64,000 bases of DNA. Origin: Croceitalea marina (lineage in GTDB: Bacteria > Bacteroidota > Bacteroidia > Flavobacteriales > Flavobacteriaceae). Numbering within the stretch: position 1 is the first letter of the stretch; each line of letters starts with the position of its first letter. The position numbers and the translations under genes were made by a program. The notes under the pieces were generated by a model. The model was given only the letters and a program-made list of their open reading frames with translations, was not told the origin of the DNA and searched no databases. Positions 19,439-27,730 of the stretch are shown in pieces. The stretch lies in NCBI RefSeq assembly GCF_042684265.1, contig NZ_JBHULB010000080.1, forward strand, positions 1 through 64,000. Reading direction: 5' to 3'.

Positions 19439-19439
19439 A

Positions 19440-21017
19440 TCAAAAAGTTTCAAATTCTTTAAGATGTTCGGTATCCCAATTCAAATTGTTTTTAGTCATA
19501 GTATCTTCAACAAGTTGGGTTAGATCTTCGTTTTTGATTATTTCGATGGCTATTTCAATGTCATCGGAAAATACGCGGTCTTTGTCAGCAAAGCTGACCT
19601 TTGTTCTTACAAATTGATGAATTTTATCCAATAAAACACCAGATTTTAATGGTTTTCTAAATTCGAATGCCTGCGCAGCGGTCAATAATTCAATGGCCAA
19701 TATTTTTTCAACGTTTTCTAAAACTTGTAAAGCTTTTCGACCACTGATCGAACCCATGCTCACATGATCTTCTTGCCCTAAAGAGGTAGGTATACTGTCT
19801 GCACTGGCAGGAAAACATAAACTTTTGTTTTCGCTTGCCAAAGCTGCGGTGGTGTATTGTAAGATCATGTATCCGGAGTTAATTCCGGTATCATCCATTA
19901 ATAATTTGGGCACTCCCGGACTATTTCCTTCGAGGGCCAAATAGATTCTTCTATCGGATATATTTCCTATCTCAGAAGCAGCGAGGGTAGCATAATCTAA
20001 AACCATTGCTATGGGTTGTCCGTGAAAATTACCCCCGCTTATCGTCAATTCATTGTTGATGATTACCGGGTTATCGGTGACAGAATTTAATTCGATTTCG
20101 ATCAATTCTTTGAGATGAAACCAAGTGTTTCTAGAGGCGCCATGTACTTGAGGGATGCAACGCAGCGAGTAAGGGTCTTGAACACGTTCACAATCAATAT
20201 GGTCTTCTAAAATTTCAGAACCTTTGAGTAGCGTTCTGATCCTTCCTGCAACATGTTGATTGCCTTTAAAAGGTCTTAGTTCATGCAATTCTTTAAAAAA
20301 GGGTTTTATGGAACCTTGTAAACCTTCTATCATCATGGCGCCTATAATATCTGCGTGTTGTAGATAGGAGCTTAACTTTTCAACTACTAGAACTCCATGG
20401 GCAAGAATAAACTGTGTTCCATTTATAAGGGCCAAGCCTTCTTTGGGGCCCAATTCTAAAGGTTTAAGACCGGTTTTGTCAAAAAGCGCAGTGGTTTCTA
20501 TTTCGTTTCCTTCAAAATAAACTTTTCCTAAGCCGATCAATGGTAAAAACAAATGGGATAAAGGCGCTAAATCCCCAGATGCGCCTACCGAACCCTGTGA
20601 GGGAACAACAGGGATTGCATCATTATCTATATGCCATAAAATTCGTTCCAGGGTTTTCAGTTGTATGCCAGAATAACCCTTTGAAAGAGCATGTATCTTT
20701 AATATCAACATGAGTTTTGCCAGCTCTTTTGAGATTGGTTTGCCTACACCTACACTATGACTTTTTAAAATATTGGTTTGAAGAATTTTGGTTTCCGATT
20801 TAGAAATCTTGGTGGTACAAAGAGGTCCAAAACCGGTATTTATACCATAAACGGGCTCGTTCTTTTCAACGATGTCAGCTACGATTTGTGCACTTTTTTT
20901 AATTCTTTCTTTTGTATCTGTGGATAGAATTCCCTTGGTCTGGTTTCTTGAAATGGAAAGAACGGTGCTTACTGTCAGTTTTTCTTCACCAAATTGAAAT
21001 TTGTTCAATTGCTTCAT
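19440..21017 (-). CDS. hutH: Histidine ammonia-lyase
   Basis: A 525-residue enzyme of the aromatic ammonia-lyase family. The Ala146-Ser147-Gly148 triad (in GSVGASGDLAP) forms the MIO prosthetic group. The YGINTGFG segment at 57-64 carries the catalytic Tyr. It deaminates histidine to urocanate. First gene of hutHIUG; the LysR gene is divergent, 89 bp away. Confidence 0.95.
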   Translation of the reverse strand: MKQLNKFQFGEEKLTVSTVLSISRNQTKGILSTDTKERIKKSAQIVADIVEKNEPVYGINTGFGPLCTTKISKSETKILQTNILKSHSVGVGKPISKELAKLMLILKIHALSKGYSGIQLKTLERILWHIDNDAIPVVPSQGSVGASGDLAPLSHLFLPLIGLGKVYFEGNEIETTALFDKTGLKPLELGPKEGLALINGTQFILAHGVLVVEKLSSYLQHADIIGAMMIEGLQGSIKPFFKELHELRPFKGNQHVAGRIRTLLKGSEILEDHIDCERVQDPYSLRCIPQVHGASRNTWFHLKELIEIELNSVTDNPVIINNELTISGGNFHGQPIAMVLDYATLAASEIGNISDRRIYLALEGNSPGVPKLLMDDTGINSGYMILQYTTAALASENKSLCFPASADSIPTSLGQEDHVSMGSISGRKALQVLENVEKILAIELLTAAQAFEFRKPLKSGVLLDKIHQFVRTKVSFADKDRVFSDDIEIAIEIIKNEDLTQLVEDTMTKNNLNWDTEHLKEFETF

Positions 21018-21035
21018 TATTGATTTAGGATTGCT

Positions 21036-21068
21036 TTTGTTGTTTTATAAAAGTAAAAGCTATATTTG
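21036..21068 (+). promoter_or_regulatory. Promoter of the hut-linked LysR gene
   Basis: TTTG at 21036-21039 (or TTG at 21040-21042) and TATATTTG at 21061-21068 form a Bacteroidota-type promoter about 40 bp before the LysR start. Two direct AATACTATTT repeats follow at 21078-21087 and 21090-21099, possible regulator sites in the hutH/lysR gap. Confidence 0.6.
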
Positions 21069-21106
21069 ATAATTACCAATACTATTTTTAATACTATTTA
21101 ATAAGT

Positions 21107-21991
21107 ATGAGTTATCAAATTGAATTGAGACACTTTAGTTACTTTTTAGCTGTTGCAGAAGAATTGCATTACAGAAAAGCTGCAGAAAAACTATTTATTT
21201 CTCAACCCGGGCTAAGTACCCAAATCAAACAAATGGAGGAAATTTTGAGCGTAAAATTGTTCGAAAGGGATAAAAAGAAGGTAAGTCTCACTGCTGCTGG
21301 CACTTTTTTGAAGGGAGAAGTTGAGTTTATCATGAATCATTTAAGTCAAATCAAAAGGCATTTAAAACTTATTGATGAAGGTCATTTAGGTGAAATTAGA
21401 ATTGGCTTTTTAGGCTCTGCAATGCAAAAGGTAATACCAAACCTGTTATTGAATTTAAAACATAAATCTCCCGAAGTTCATACAAGTTTAGAAGAACTTT
21501 CTAACCATGCGCAAATAAATGCTTTACAAAAAGATAAGTTGGATATTGGTTTTGTGCGTTTGGCAAGAGTGCCAAATGGTTTGCAGATCAAACCCGTTTT
21601 CGAAGACACCTTTTCTTTGGTGGTGCCCATAGATTTTCATATCGACCAGTCAAATTTTAAGGGAATACACCAAATGGCCGAAGAAGACTTTATTCTATTT
21701 TCACAAGATTATAGTTCATTGTATTATGATACGGTTATGGGTATATGTGAAGATGCTGGTTTTACACCAAAGGTTTCGCACAAGTCGGTACATGCCCTTA
21801 CTATTTTTAAGTTAGTAGAGAATAGGTTGGGAATATCAATTGTACCAACCGCTTTACAGTATGGTTTTAAAATGAACGTGAAGTTTATTGAGCTCAAGAA
21901 AATCAAACAAAAAGCGATACTCTCGGTGGCATGGAAAGCTGATAATCGAAATCCAGTATTACGCCAATGCTTAAATTTGTTGTTAAACTAA
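21107..21991 (+). CDS. LysR family regulator, probably of the hut operon
   Basis: A 294-residue LysR-type regulator. The winged helix-turn-helix is at 1-60 (LRHFSYFLAVAEELHYRKAAEKL), and a periplasmic-binding-type effector domain follows from about 90. Being divergent from hutH, it very likely controls histidine use, with a pathway compound as ligand; this is inference. Classical hut regulators are HutC or HutP, so a LysR is a lineage variant. Confidence 0.85.
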   Translation: MSYQIELRHFSYFLAVAEELHYRKAAEKLFISQPGLSTQIKQMEEILSVKLFERDKKKVSLTAAGTFLKGEVEFIMNHLSQIKRHLKLIDEGHLGEIRIGFLGSAMQKVIPNLLLNLKHKSPEVHTSLEELSNHAQINALQKDKLDIGFVRLARVPNGLQIKPVFEDTFSLVVPIDFHIDQSNFKGIHQMAEEDFILFSQDYSSLYYDTVMGICEDAGFTPKVSHKSVHALTIFKLVENRLGISIVPTALQYGFKMNVKFIELKKIKQKAILSVAWKADNRNPVLRQCLNLLLN

Positions 21992-21998
21992 AAGAACT

Positions 21999-22553
21999 AT
22001 GATTTTTGAACTTATCAAAAAAAGGAGAAGTGTTTTTCCGGTTCAGTATAATGACAAACCAATTGCAAAAGAAAGCATAGAAAAGTTACTTGAAGCAGCG
22101 AATTGGGCGCCCAATCATAAGAAGACGGAGCCTTGGCGGTTTAAAGTTATGATGGGCGATTCGAAGGCGGAACTAGGACTATTTTTGGCAAAAAAGTATC
22201 AAGAGACCGATGCAAGACCTAAGCAAATAAAGATTAAGAAACTTACCGAAAACCCTAAGAAAGCTGGAGCTATTATTGCTGTCTGTATGCAGCGTGACCC
22301 AAATGAGAGTTTGCCTGAATGGGAAGAAATTGCGGCAACTGCCATGGCGGTACAGAACATGTGGTTGGCTGCCACCGAAATGGGTATTGGTAGTTATTGG
22401 AGTTCACCCGGACTCATAAAATATATGGACAAGTTCTTTGATTTAAACGAAGGCGAAAAATGTCTAGGTTTTTTCTATCTGGGATATTCCGATGATGAAC
22501 TAAATGAAGGTACGCGACAACCAATAACAGAAAAGGTAGCCTGGCTCGATTAA
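21999..22553 (+). CDS. Nitroreductase family flavoprotein
   Basis: A 184-residue single-domain nitroreductase-fold protein (about the size of NfsB/YdjA relatives), likely FMN-bound. The N-terminal IKKRRSVFPVQY and APNHKKTEPWRF segments match the YdjA-like subgroup. The C-terminal CLGFFYLGY fits. It begins 7 bp after the LysR gene, so it is probably cotranscribed. The substrate is unknown. Confidence 0.85.
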   Translation: MIFELIKKRRSVFPVQYNDKPIAKESIEKLLEAANWAPNHKKTEPWRFKVMMGDSKAELGLFLAKKYQETDARPKQIKIKKLTENPKKAGAIIAVCMQRDPNESLPEWEEIAATAMAVQNMWLAATEMGIGSYWSSPGLIKYMDKFFDLNEGEKCLGFFYLGYSDDELNEGTRQPITEKVAWLD

Positions 22554-23062
22554 CTGAAGGTGAATAGCTCTGGACCGTATTCTATGGCTTTCCAGATAAA
22601 AATACCTAGGTAGATTACGGCAATTACGAACTTCATAAAAGTTCCTGTTAAAAACCCTAAAAAAGAACCAAAAGCAGCTTTTAAAGCCGTTTTCTGGTCT
22701 GCTTTATTGGCCAATTCTCCAACCAAAGCACCAACAAAGGGCCAAATGATGATTCCGAAAGGACCTAGAACTGGGAAAAATATAGCGACCAATAACCCCA
22801 CAACGGTGCCAAACATACCGGCTTTGCTTCCGCCAAATTTTTTTGTACCTACCGCAGGTATTATATAATCCAGAACAAAAACGGCGATTGCCACAACTAG
22901 CGTTATACCCAATAACCACCAATCATCTGGTATTGCTTTGGTCAAATAAAGTAAAAGCAGCCCTACCCAACTAATAGGTGGACCGGGAAGCACAGGCAAA
23001 AAACTACCCAAAATACCAACGAGCATTAAAATGAACCCAATAACAAGAAGAACGATATCCAT
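22550..23062 (-). CDS. DUF456 membrane protein
   Basis: A 170-residue inner-membrane protein with five or so hydrophobic segments and glycine-rich helices. GILGSFLPVLPGPPISW near 18-34 and the central GxxxG-rich stretch are typical of DUF456. The function is unknown. Its 3' end overlaps the convergent nitroreductase gene by 4 bp. Confidence 0.85.
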   Translation of the reverse strand: MDIVLLVIGFILMLVGILGSFLPVLPGPPISWVGLLLLYLTKAIPDDWWLLGITLVVAIAVFVLDYIIPAVGTKKFGGSKAGMFGTVVGLLVAIFFPVLGPFGIIIWPFVGALVGELANKADQKTALKAAFGSFLGFLTGTFMKFVIAVIYLGIFIWKAIEYGPELFTFS

Positions 23063-23125
23063 AGTATGATTTCTGTCTATTAGACAAAGTTACGTCGGTT
23101 TTGTTACATAGATCAGCTAATTTTC

Positions 23126-23193
23126 AACTAAAAAATTAGTTTAAACTAAATAGTTAGTTATATTTGTTTTATAGTTGAACTAAAAACTTAGTT
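23126..23193 (+). promoter_or_regulatory. Triple BlaI operator and promoter (module 1)
   Basis: Three copies of the dyad AACTAA-N4-TTAGTT lie at 23126-23141, 23144-23159 and 23178-23193. The second abuts a TATATTTG box at 23159-23166; the third covers the likely transcription start. BlaI-type repressors bind short dyads at their own promoters, so this is probably the autoregulatory operator. Confidence 0.8.
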
Positions 23194-23205
23194 TTAAATA
23201 GTTTC

Positions 23206-23226
23206 ACACTTAGCTTGTCGAAGTGT
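23206..23226. repeat. Short intergenic palindrome (copy 3)
   Basis: ACACTT and AAGTGT flank AGCTTGTCG. The element sits in the 5' leader of the BlaI gene (ATG at 23244), so its hairpin would be in the mRNA. Confidence 0.55.
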
Positions 23227-23243
23227 ATAAATCATAATCTTAT

Positions 23244-23600
23244 ATGAAACAACTCACAAAAGCAGAAGAAGAAGTAATGCAGTTACTTTGGCAATTAGAA
23301 AAGGCCAATGTGGCTGCCTTAGTAGCAGAACTCCCAGAACCAAAACCTGCATACAATACGGTTTCTACTATTGTTCGTATTCTAGAGGATAAAGGTTTTG
23401 TGGGCCACGATAAAGTGGGTAAGGGGCATGTATATTTTCCACTTATTAAGAAATCAGAATATAGTAATCAGTCAATCAACAAATTGGTCGACGGATACTT
23501 TCAAGGTTCTTTTAAAAGTATGGTATCTTTTTTTATGAAAAAGAATGATGTTAGTGTAGGTGAATTGGAGGACATCCTTAAAAAGATAAAAGAAGAATAA
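23244..23600 (+). CDS. BlaI/MecI family repressor (module 1)
   Basis: A 118-residue winged-helix repressor of the BlaI/MecI/CopY family. The N-terminal LTKAEEEVMQLLWQLEKANVA and NTVSTIVRILEDKGFV segments form the DNA-binding domain, and the C-terminal helices dimerise. The M56 protease gene follows after a repeat-containing 106-bp spacer. Family model: the protease inactivates the repressor when the sensor is triggered. The signal here is unknown; no beta-lactamase gene is nearby. Confidence 0.9.
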   Translation: MKQLTKAEEEVMQLLWQLEKANVAALVAELPEPKPAYNTVSTIVRILEDKGFVGHDKVGKGHVYFPLIKKSEYSNQSINKLVDGYFQGSFKSMVSFFMKKNDVSVGELEDILKKIKEE

Positions 23601-23693
23601 TGTCATTTCGAATTGAACGCCGTTAGTATGGGAATTATAGATTCTTAGATTCCTCTTCGTTCCGATAACTATCGGGACTCAATCGGAATGACA
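23601..23693. repeat. MITE-like 93-bp element
   Basis: The ends TGTCATTTCGA (23601-23611) and TCGGAATGACA (23683-23693) are inverted with one mismatch. The interior has a CCGATA-ACT-ATCGG hairpin. It fills the whole gap between the BlaI and M56 genes and has no coding potential. Elements with TGTCATT...AATGACA ends are common in Bacteroidota spacers. Confidence 0.55.
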
Positions 23694-23706
23694 AAAATAA
23701 AATAGC

Positions 23707-25512
23707 ATGATTCAGTACATCTTAGAAATAATAGCATTTCAATTACTCTTTTTAGTAGTCTATGACTTGTTTTTAAAAAGAGAAACCTTTTTTCAGTGGA
23801 ATCGTTTTTACCTTATGGGTACTTTTTTAGTAGCTATAGTTTTACCATGGATTAAGATTGAAGCTTTTAAAACGACCGTTTCTCAAGAATTTGTAGGTTA
23901 TCCTATGTTGTTTTGGCAATTGGATGGCATAGCCGTAACACCAGCGGAAGAAGAAACCAGTTGGTTGGCATCACTCCCAACAGAATATATAGTTTTTGGT
24001 ATAGGTGCTTTGCTTTCTGCATTATGGTTTGGCTATAAACTCTTTCAGATTTATAGGCTTAAAGAGAACGGTACCATTCGCTATTATAAAGACTTTACTA
24101 AAGTTGTAGTTAAAAAAAGCGAATTGGCTTTTTCCTTCTTTAAAAATATCTTCTTAGGGGAACAAATTAAAAAAGAAAACGAAGCTAATATCGTTGCGCA
24201 TGAGTTGGTACATATTAAACAATGGCATTCGCTTGACCTGCTCTTTTTTGAAATTATGCGAATTGCCTTTTGGTTCAATCCCTTGGTCTATGTATATCAA
24301 AACCGAGTATCGGAATTACACGAGTTTATAGCAGATTCTATTGTAGCTAAAACAAATAAAAAGGAACAGTATCAACTGCTTTTGGCAGAAGCTTTCCAGA
24401 CCCAAAACATCAGTTTTGTGAATCAATTTTTTAAAAGATCATTAATCAAAAAACGAATAATCATGTTAAGTAAAACAAAGTCTAAAAAGGTTTATCAGTT
24501 TAAGTATTTGTTATTGGTACCCCTTGTTTTGGGCATGTTGCTTTATACTTCTTGTGAGGAGGAATTGCCTTTGGATAATAGAGAGGTTCTAATAGCTAGT
24601 AGTAATGATGATGCGGGATTAATAGCTTCGATAGAAGATGAGTTAGAGGGTAAAAGCATAGAAGAAATTATAAGGTCGGCTTATATTTTAGGAAACGAGG
24701 GAGAGATTAAAGATAAGTTACTTTCAAAAGAGGACTTTTTTAGAAGAATGATTTCTTTAAGGCTGGCTATAAATAAAGTTTATGAGAAAAGTAAAATGGA
24801 ACGAAAGGTTGATATTCCATACCCATCAACAGAAAAGTACAATAGCTATGTTAATAGAGAAATAGCTTTTAAGCAATTGGATAAAAATTTAAAGGTTTCT
24901 ATTAATCCTAATGATTTTTCTGTGCGCCTTGTTCAGAAAGACGATAAAAATTTAGGGCCTGGAGAGTTTATGAAAGTTGGTTCAGTAAAAGATTTAACTG
25001 GGCAAGAGATAAGAAAGATAAATCGCACTTTAGAAAGTATTAAGGGAAGTAAAAGTTTTCTGTTTTTATCTGACGATAATAGTTCATTTTTAATAGCCAG
25101 CGTTAAAAATGCTAATAAAGTTATTTCATCTGAGGAACAAACAATTTCGCAGACTACCTATTCAGAATCTATACCCTTTGAGGCTGTAGATGAGGTTCCA
25201 ATTTTTCCTGGCTGCGAAAATGCTACTGATAAAAAGGAATGTTTCCAAGAAAAAATGGTTGAACACATTAAAAAGCATTTTAACTACCCAAAAGAAGCAC
25301 AAGATATGGGTGTTCAAGGGCGTGTAAGTTTGGTATTTATAATTTCAACAGACGGTAGTATAAAAAACATTAGAAAAAGAGGCCCGCATGAATTATTGGA
25401 AAATGAAGCAGTTCGTATTATTGAACGTCTACCACCAATACAACCTGGCAAACAAGACGGGCAAGCTGTGGAGGTGCCTTTTTCTATTCCAATAACTTTT
25501 AAGCTCAACTGA
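23707..25512 (+). CDS. M56 (BlaR1-like) metalloprotease fused to a TonB C-terminal domain
   Basis: 601 residues. N-terminal membrane helices (about 5-20, 37-50, 93-110) are followed by the zinc site HELVH at 165-169 and a downstream HEFIAD (205-210) that supplies the third ligand. A further membrane helix lies near 262-280. The C-terminal 95 residues form a TonB-type domain (VQGRVSLVFIISTDGSI, then IPITFKLN), with PIFPGCE...KECFQE just before it. The protease part should cleave the BlaI partner. The TonB part would project into the periplasm in place of the penicillin-sensing domain of BlaR1. Confidence 0.88.
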   Translation: MIQYILEIIAFQLLFLVVYDLFLKRETFFQWNRFYLMGTFLVAIVLPWIKIEAFKTTVSQEFVGYPMLFWQLDGIAVTPAEEETSWLASLPTEYIVFGIGALLSALWFGYKLFQIYRLKENGTIRYYKDFTKVVVKKSELAFSFFKNIFLGEQIKKENEANIVAHELVHIKQWHSLDLLFFEIMRIAFWFNPLVYVYQNRVSELHEFIADSIVAKTNKKEQYQLLLAEAFQTQNISFVNQFFKRSLIKKRIIMLSKTKSKKVYQFKYLLLVPLVLGMLLYTSCEEELPLDNREVLIASSNDDAGLIASIEDELEGKSIEEIIRSAYILGNEGEIKDKLLSKEDFFRRMISLRLAINKVYEKSKMERKVDIPYPSTEKYNSYVNREIAFKQLDKNLKVSINPNDFSVRLVQKDDKNLGPGEFMKVGSVKDLTGQEIRKINRTLESIKGSKSFLFLSDDNSSFLIASVKNANKVISSEEQTISQTTYSESIPFEAVDEVPIFPGCENATDKKECFQEKMVEHIKKHFNYPKEAQDMGVQGRVSLVFIISTDGSIKNIRKRGPHELLENEAVRIIERLPPIQPGKQDGQAVEVPFSIPITFKLN

Positions 25513-25513
25513 T

Positions 25514-26653
25514 TTGAACAAATACCTTTATTTGTTGACTGCACTAATGGTTTTCAAAGCCGAGGCGCAGTCTTCGACTTCTTCCGTCGCAGATAGCCTT
25601 TATCTTTTAGGAAATTATACCGCTGCCATCAATGCTTATGCTGGGATAGGCGATGAGAATTCCAATCTTCAAATAGCAAGAGCTTATAATGCCATTGGCG
25701 ATAAAGAAAAAGCGATTTTACAATACCAAGATATTCTCAAAAAGAATAACGAGCATGTTTTGGCAAAGTTTGAATTAGGGAAGCTCTATGATAAAACCAA
25801 AAAGTACAAAGAAGCAATAAAACTATTTCAAGAACTGGCAATGCCCGAGAGTACAAATCCGGAATTTTATTATTATTTGGGGAAGTCTCATCAATCGAAT
25901 TTAGACTATGACAAAGGAAATAGTGCACTTAAAAAAGTTATTGAACTGGATAGTACTCACCTAAGGAGTATTTACCTATTGGGTAAATACTATGTAGGAG
26001 TAGAAGAACCGGCAAATGCTATGGAAATTATTGATTTAGGGTTAAAAACCGCTCCAAATGATGTCGCTCTTATAAATCTTAAAGCTTTGGCAAATTTTGA
26101 TGCTGGATATTATGAAAAGGCAGCACCACTTTTTGCGCGACTAGTAGAATTAGGTGAGAAGAAACCTTTTGTTTACAAGAAATTAGGCTATTCTTATGCA
26201 AATCGATGGAAGTATGAAGAAGCGAAAAAGGCCTATAGAAAACTAGGTGAAATGGTTAATTATGAAGCGGACGCCTACGAAGGTTTAGGGCAGGTTTATC
26301 TTTTAGAAAAAGAGTTGGATAGCGCCGAGATCTACTTTTTAAAATCAATAGATGAACGACGGTATATTTTTGACAATGAATATCGAAGTTTAGGGCGCAT
26401 TGCTCGTTTAAAAGGGCAACTCAAAAAATCTTTGGATTATTATACGAAAGCTTGGGAAGAGGATAAAGTGAATCAATTTAATTATTGGCAGGTTTGCATT
26501 TTGGCAGATGAGTATTATAAAGACCCTAAAATAAAACTCAGACATTATGAAAAGTTGTTATCAGACTTTGATAACGTGTACCCCTTTTTAAAAGAACGTG
26601 CCAAAAAACGTATCACGGAGTTAAAGGAGGAAATCCATTTTAACTCCGAATGA
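25514..26653 (+). CDS. Exported tetratricopeptide repeat protein
   Basis: 379 residues from a TTG start 1 bp after the M56 stop. A signal peptide (about 1-18, ending AEA) precedes about eight TPR units such as YEKAAPLFARLVELG and YYLGKSHQSNLDYDKGNSALKK. It is probably periplasmic, a scaffold for protein contacts. Tight coupling to the M56-TonB gene suggests a joint sensory or envelope role; this is inference. Confidence 0.82.
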   Translation: MNKYLYLLTALMVFKAEAQSSTSSVADSLYLLGNYTAAINAYAGIGDENSNLQIARAYNAIGDKEKAILQYQDILKKNNEHVLAKFELGKLYDKTKKYKEAIKLFQELAMPESTNPEFYYYLGKSHQSNLDYDKGNSALKKVIELDSTHLRSIYLLGKYYVGVEEPANAMEIIDLGLKTAPNDVALINLKALANFDAGYYEKAAPLFARLVELGEKKPFVYKKLGYSYANRWKYEEAKKAYRKLGEMVNYEADAYEGLGQVYLLEKELDSAEIYFLKSIDERRYIFDNEYRSLGRIARLKGQLKKSLDYYTKAWEEDKVNQFNYWQVCILADEYYKDPKIKLRHYEKLLSDFDNVYPFLKERAKKRITELKEEIHFNSE

Positions 26654-26697
26654 ATTAGCCAAAAAATTGTAATTTCAGCCAAATTCTAAGGGCTCTT

Positions 26698-27177
26698 ATG
26701 CGTAAGTTTTGGTGCTTATATCTTCTCGCTGTTTTAACTTCTTGCAACTATTTTCAATCGCAAGAAAAACAGACCGACCAATTGATTAACGATAAATTGT
26801 TGGCAATTGATTGGAACGATGTGGATGCCTATCCACTGTTTGAGAATTGTGATGAGAGCGCAAACAAGCAGGTGCAGAAAGAATGTTTTCAAGAAACCAT
26901 GTTAAATTACTTCTCTTCGGCGTTTGATGATGTAGAATTTGAAGTTGAAAACGATATCAACGATACCCTCTACATAGATTTTTTAATAGATGAACATGGT
27001 TTTATGACCGTGTTGGAAATACAGGAAAAAGATAGTATTAAAAAGGCAGTTCCAGAATTAACTACAGAACTGTCACAGCGATTAAATAACTTAACAACGG
27101 TAGCTCCCGCTTTAAAGCGGGGCACTCCGGTAAGTATTAAGTTTAGACTACCAATCGTGCTAAACACCACAAACTAA
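26698..27177 (+). CDS. Small TonB-like lipoprotein
   Basis: 159 residues with a lipobox (LTSC, Cys at about 16). The segment PLFENCDESANKQVQKECFQE matches the PIFPGCENATDKKECFQE segment of the M56-TonB protein two genes upstream. The C-terminus (YIDFLIDEHGFMTVLEIQE, IKFRLPIVLN) resembles a diverged TonB C-terminal domain. It seems to be a stand-alone paralogue of the upstream periplasmic domain. The next gene, ruvC, starts 1 bp after its stop. Confidence 0.7.
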   Translation: MRKFWCLYLLAVLTSCNYFQSQEKQTDQLINDKLLAIDWNDVDAYPLFENCDESANKQVQKECFQETMLNYFSSAFDDVEFEVENDINDTLYIDFLIDEHGFMTVLEIQEKDSIKKAVPELTTELSQRLNNLTTVAPALKRGTPVSIKFRLPIVLNTTN

Positions 27178-27178
27178 T

Positions 27179-27730
27179 TTGGCCAACGAGAAAATCATAT
27201 TAGGCATAGACCCAGGAACGACTATAATGGGTTTTGGTATCATTAAGGTGGTAAATAAGAAGATGGAGTTTATTCAAATGAATGAACTGCTTCTTAAGAA
27301 ATATGATGATCCTTATACCAAACTCAAACTTATCTTTGAGCGAACCATAGAACTAATAGACACCTATCACCCAGACGAAATAGCTATAGAGGCTCCCTTT
27401 TTTGGTAAAAATGTACAATCTATGCTAAAGTTAGGCAGAGCCCAAGGCGTTGCAATGGCTGCTGGCTTATCAAGGCAAATACCTATTACAGAATATCTTC
27501 CCAAGAAAATAAAAATGGCTATTACCGGAAACGGAAATGCAAGTAAGGAGCAAGTTGCCAAAATGCTTCAAGGGATGTTGGGCTTAAAAACTCTACCTAA
27601 GAACCTAGATAGTACAGATGGCTTAGCGGCTGCAGTTTGCCACTTTTATAATGAGGGGCGCATTAAAGTTGGTAAATCATACACAGGGTGGAGTGCTTAT
27701 ATCAAAGATAATCCTAAGAAATTAGGATAA
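27179..27730 (+). CDS. ruvC: Holliday junction resolvase RuvC
   Basis: 183 residues, starting with TTG (LANEKIILGIDPG). The acidic catalytic residues fall in GIDPGTT, the Glu of AIEAPFF, and the Asp of STDGLAAAVCH. It cuts Holliday junctions with RuvAB. Overlap with the hemW start and tight spacing place it in a compact operon. The rare start codon suggests modest translation. Confidence 0.95.
   Translation: MANEKIILGIDPGTTIMGFGIIKVVNKKMEFIQMNELLLKKYDDPYTKLKLIFERTIELIDTYHPDEIAIEAPFFGKNVQSMLKLGRAQGVAMAAGLSRQIPITEYLPKKIKMAITGNGNASKEQVAKMLQGMLGLKTLPKNLDSTDGLAAAVCHFYNEGRIKVGKSYTGWSAYIKDNPKKLG

Noticed and set aside
23244..25512. Beta-lactam resistance operon
   Set aside because: BlaI/M56 genes are present, but no beta-lactamase or penicillin-binding domain is encoded; the periplasmic part is TonB-like.
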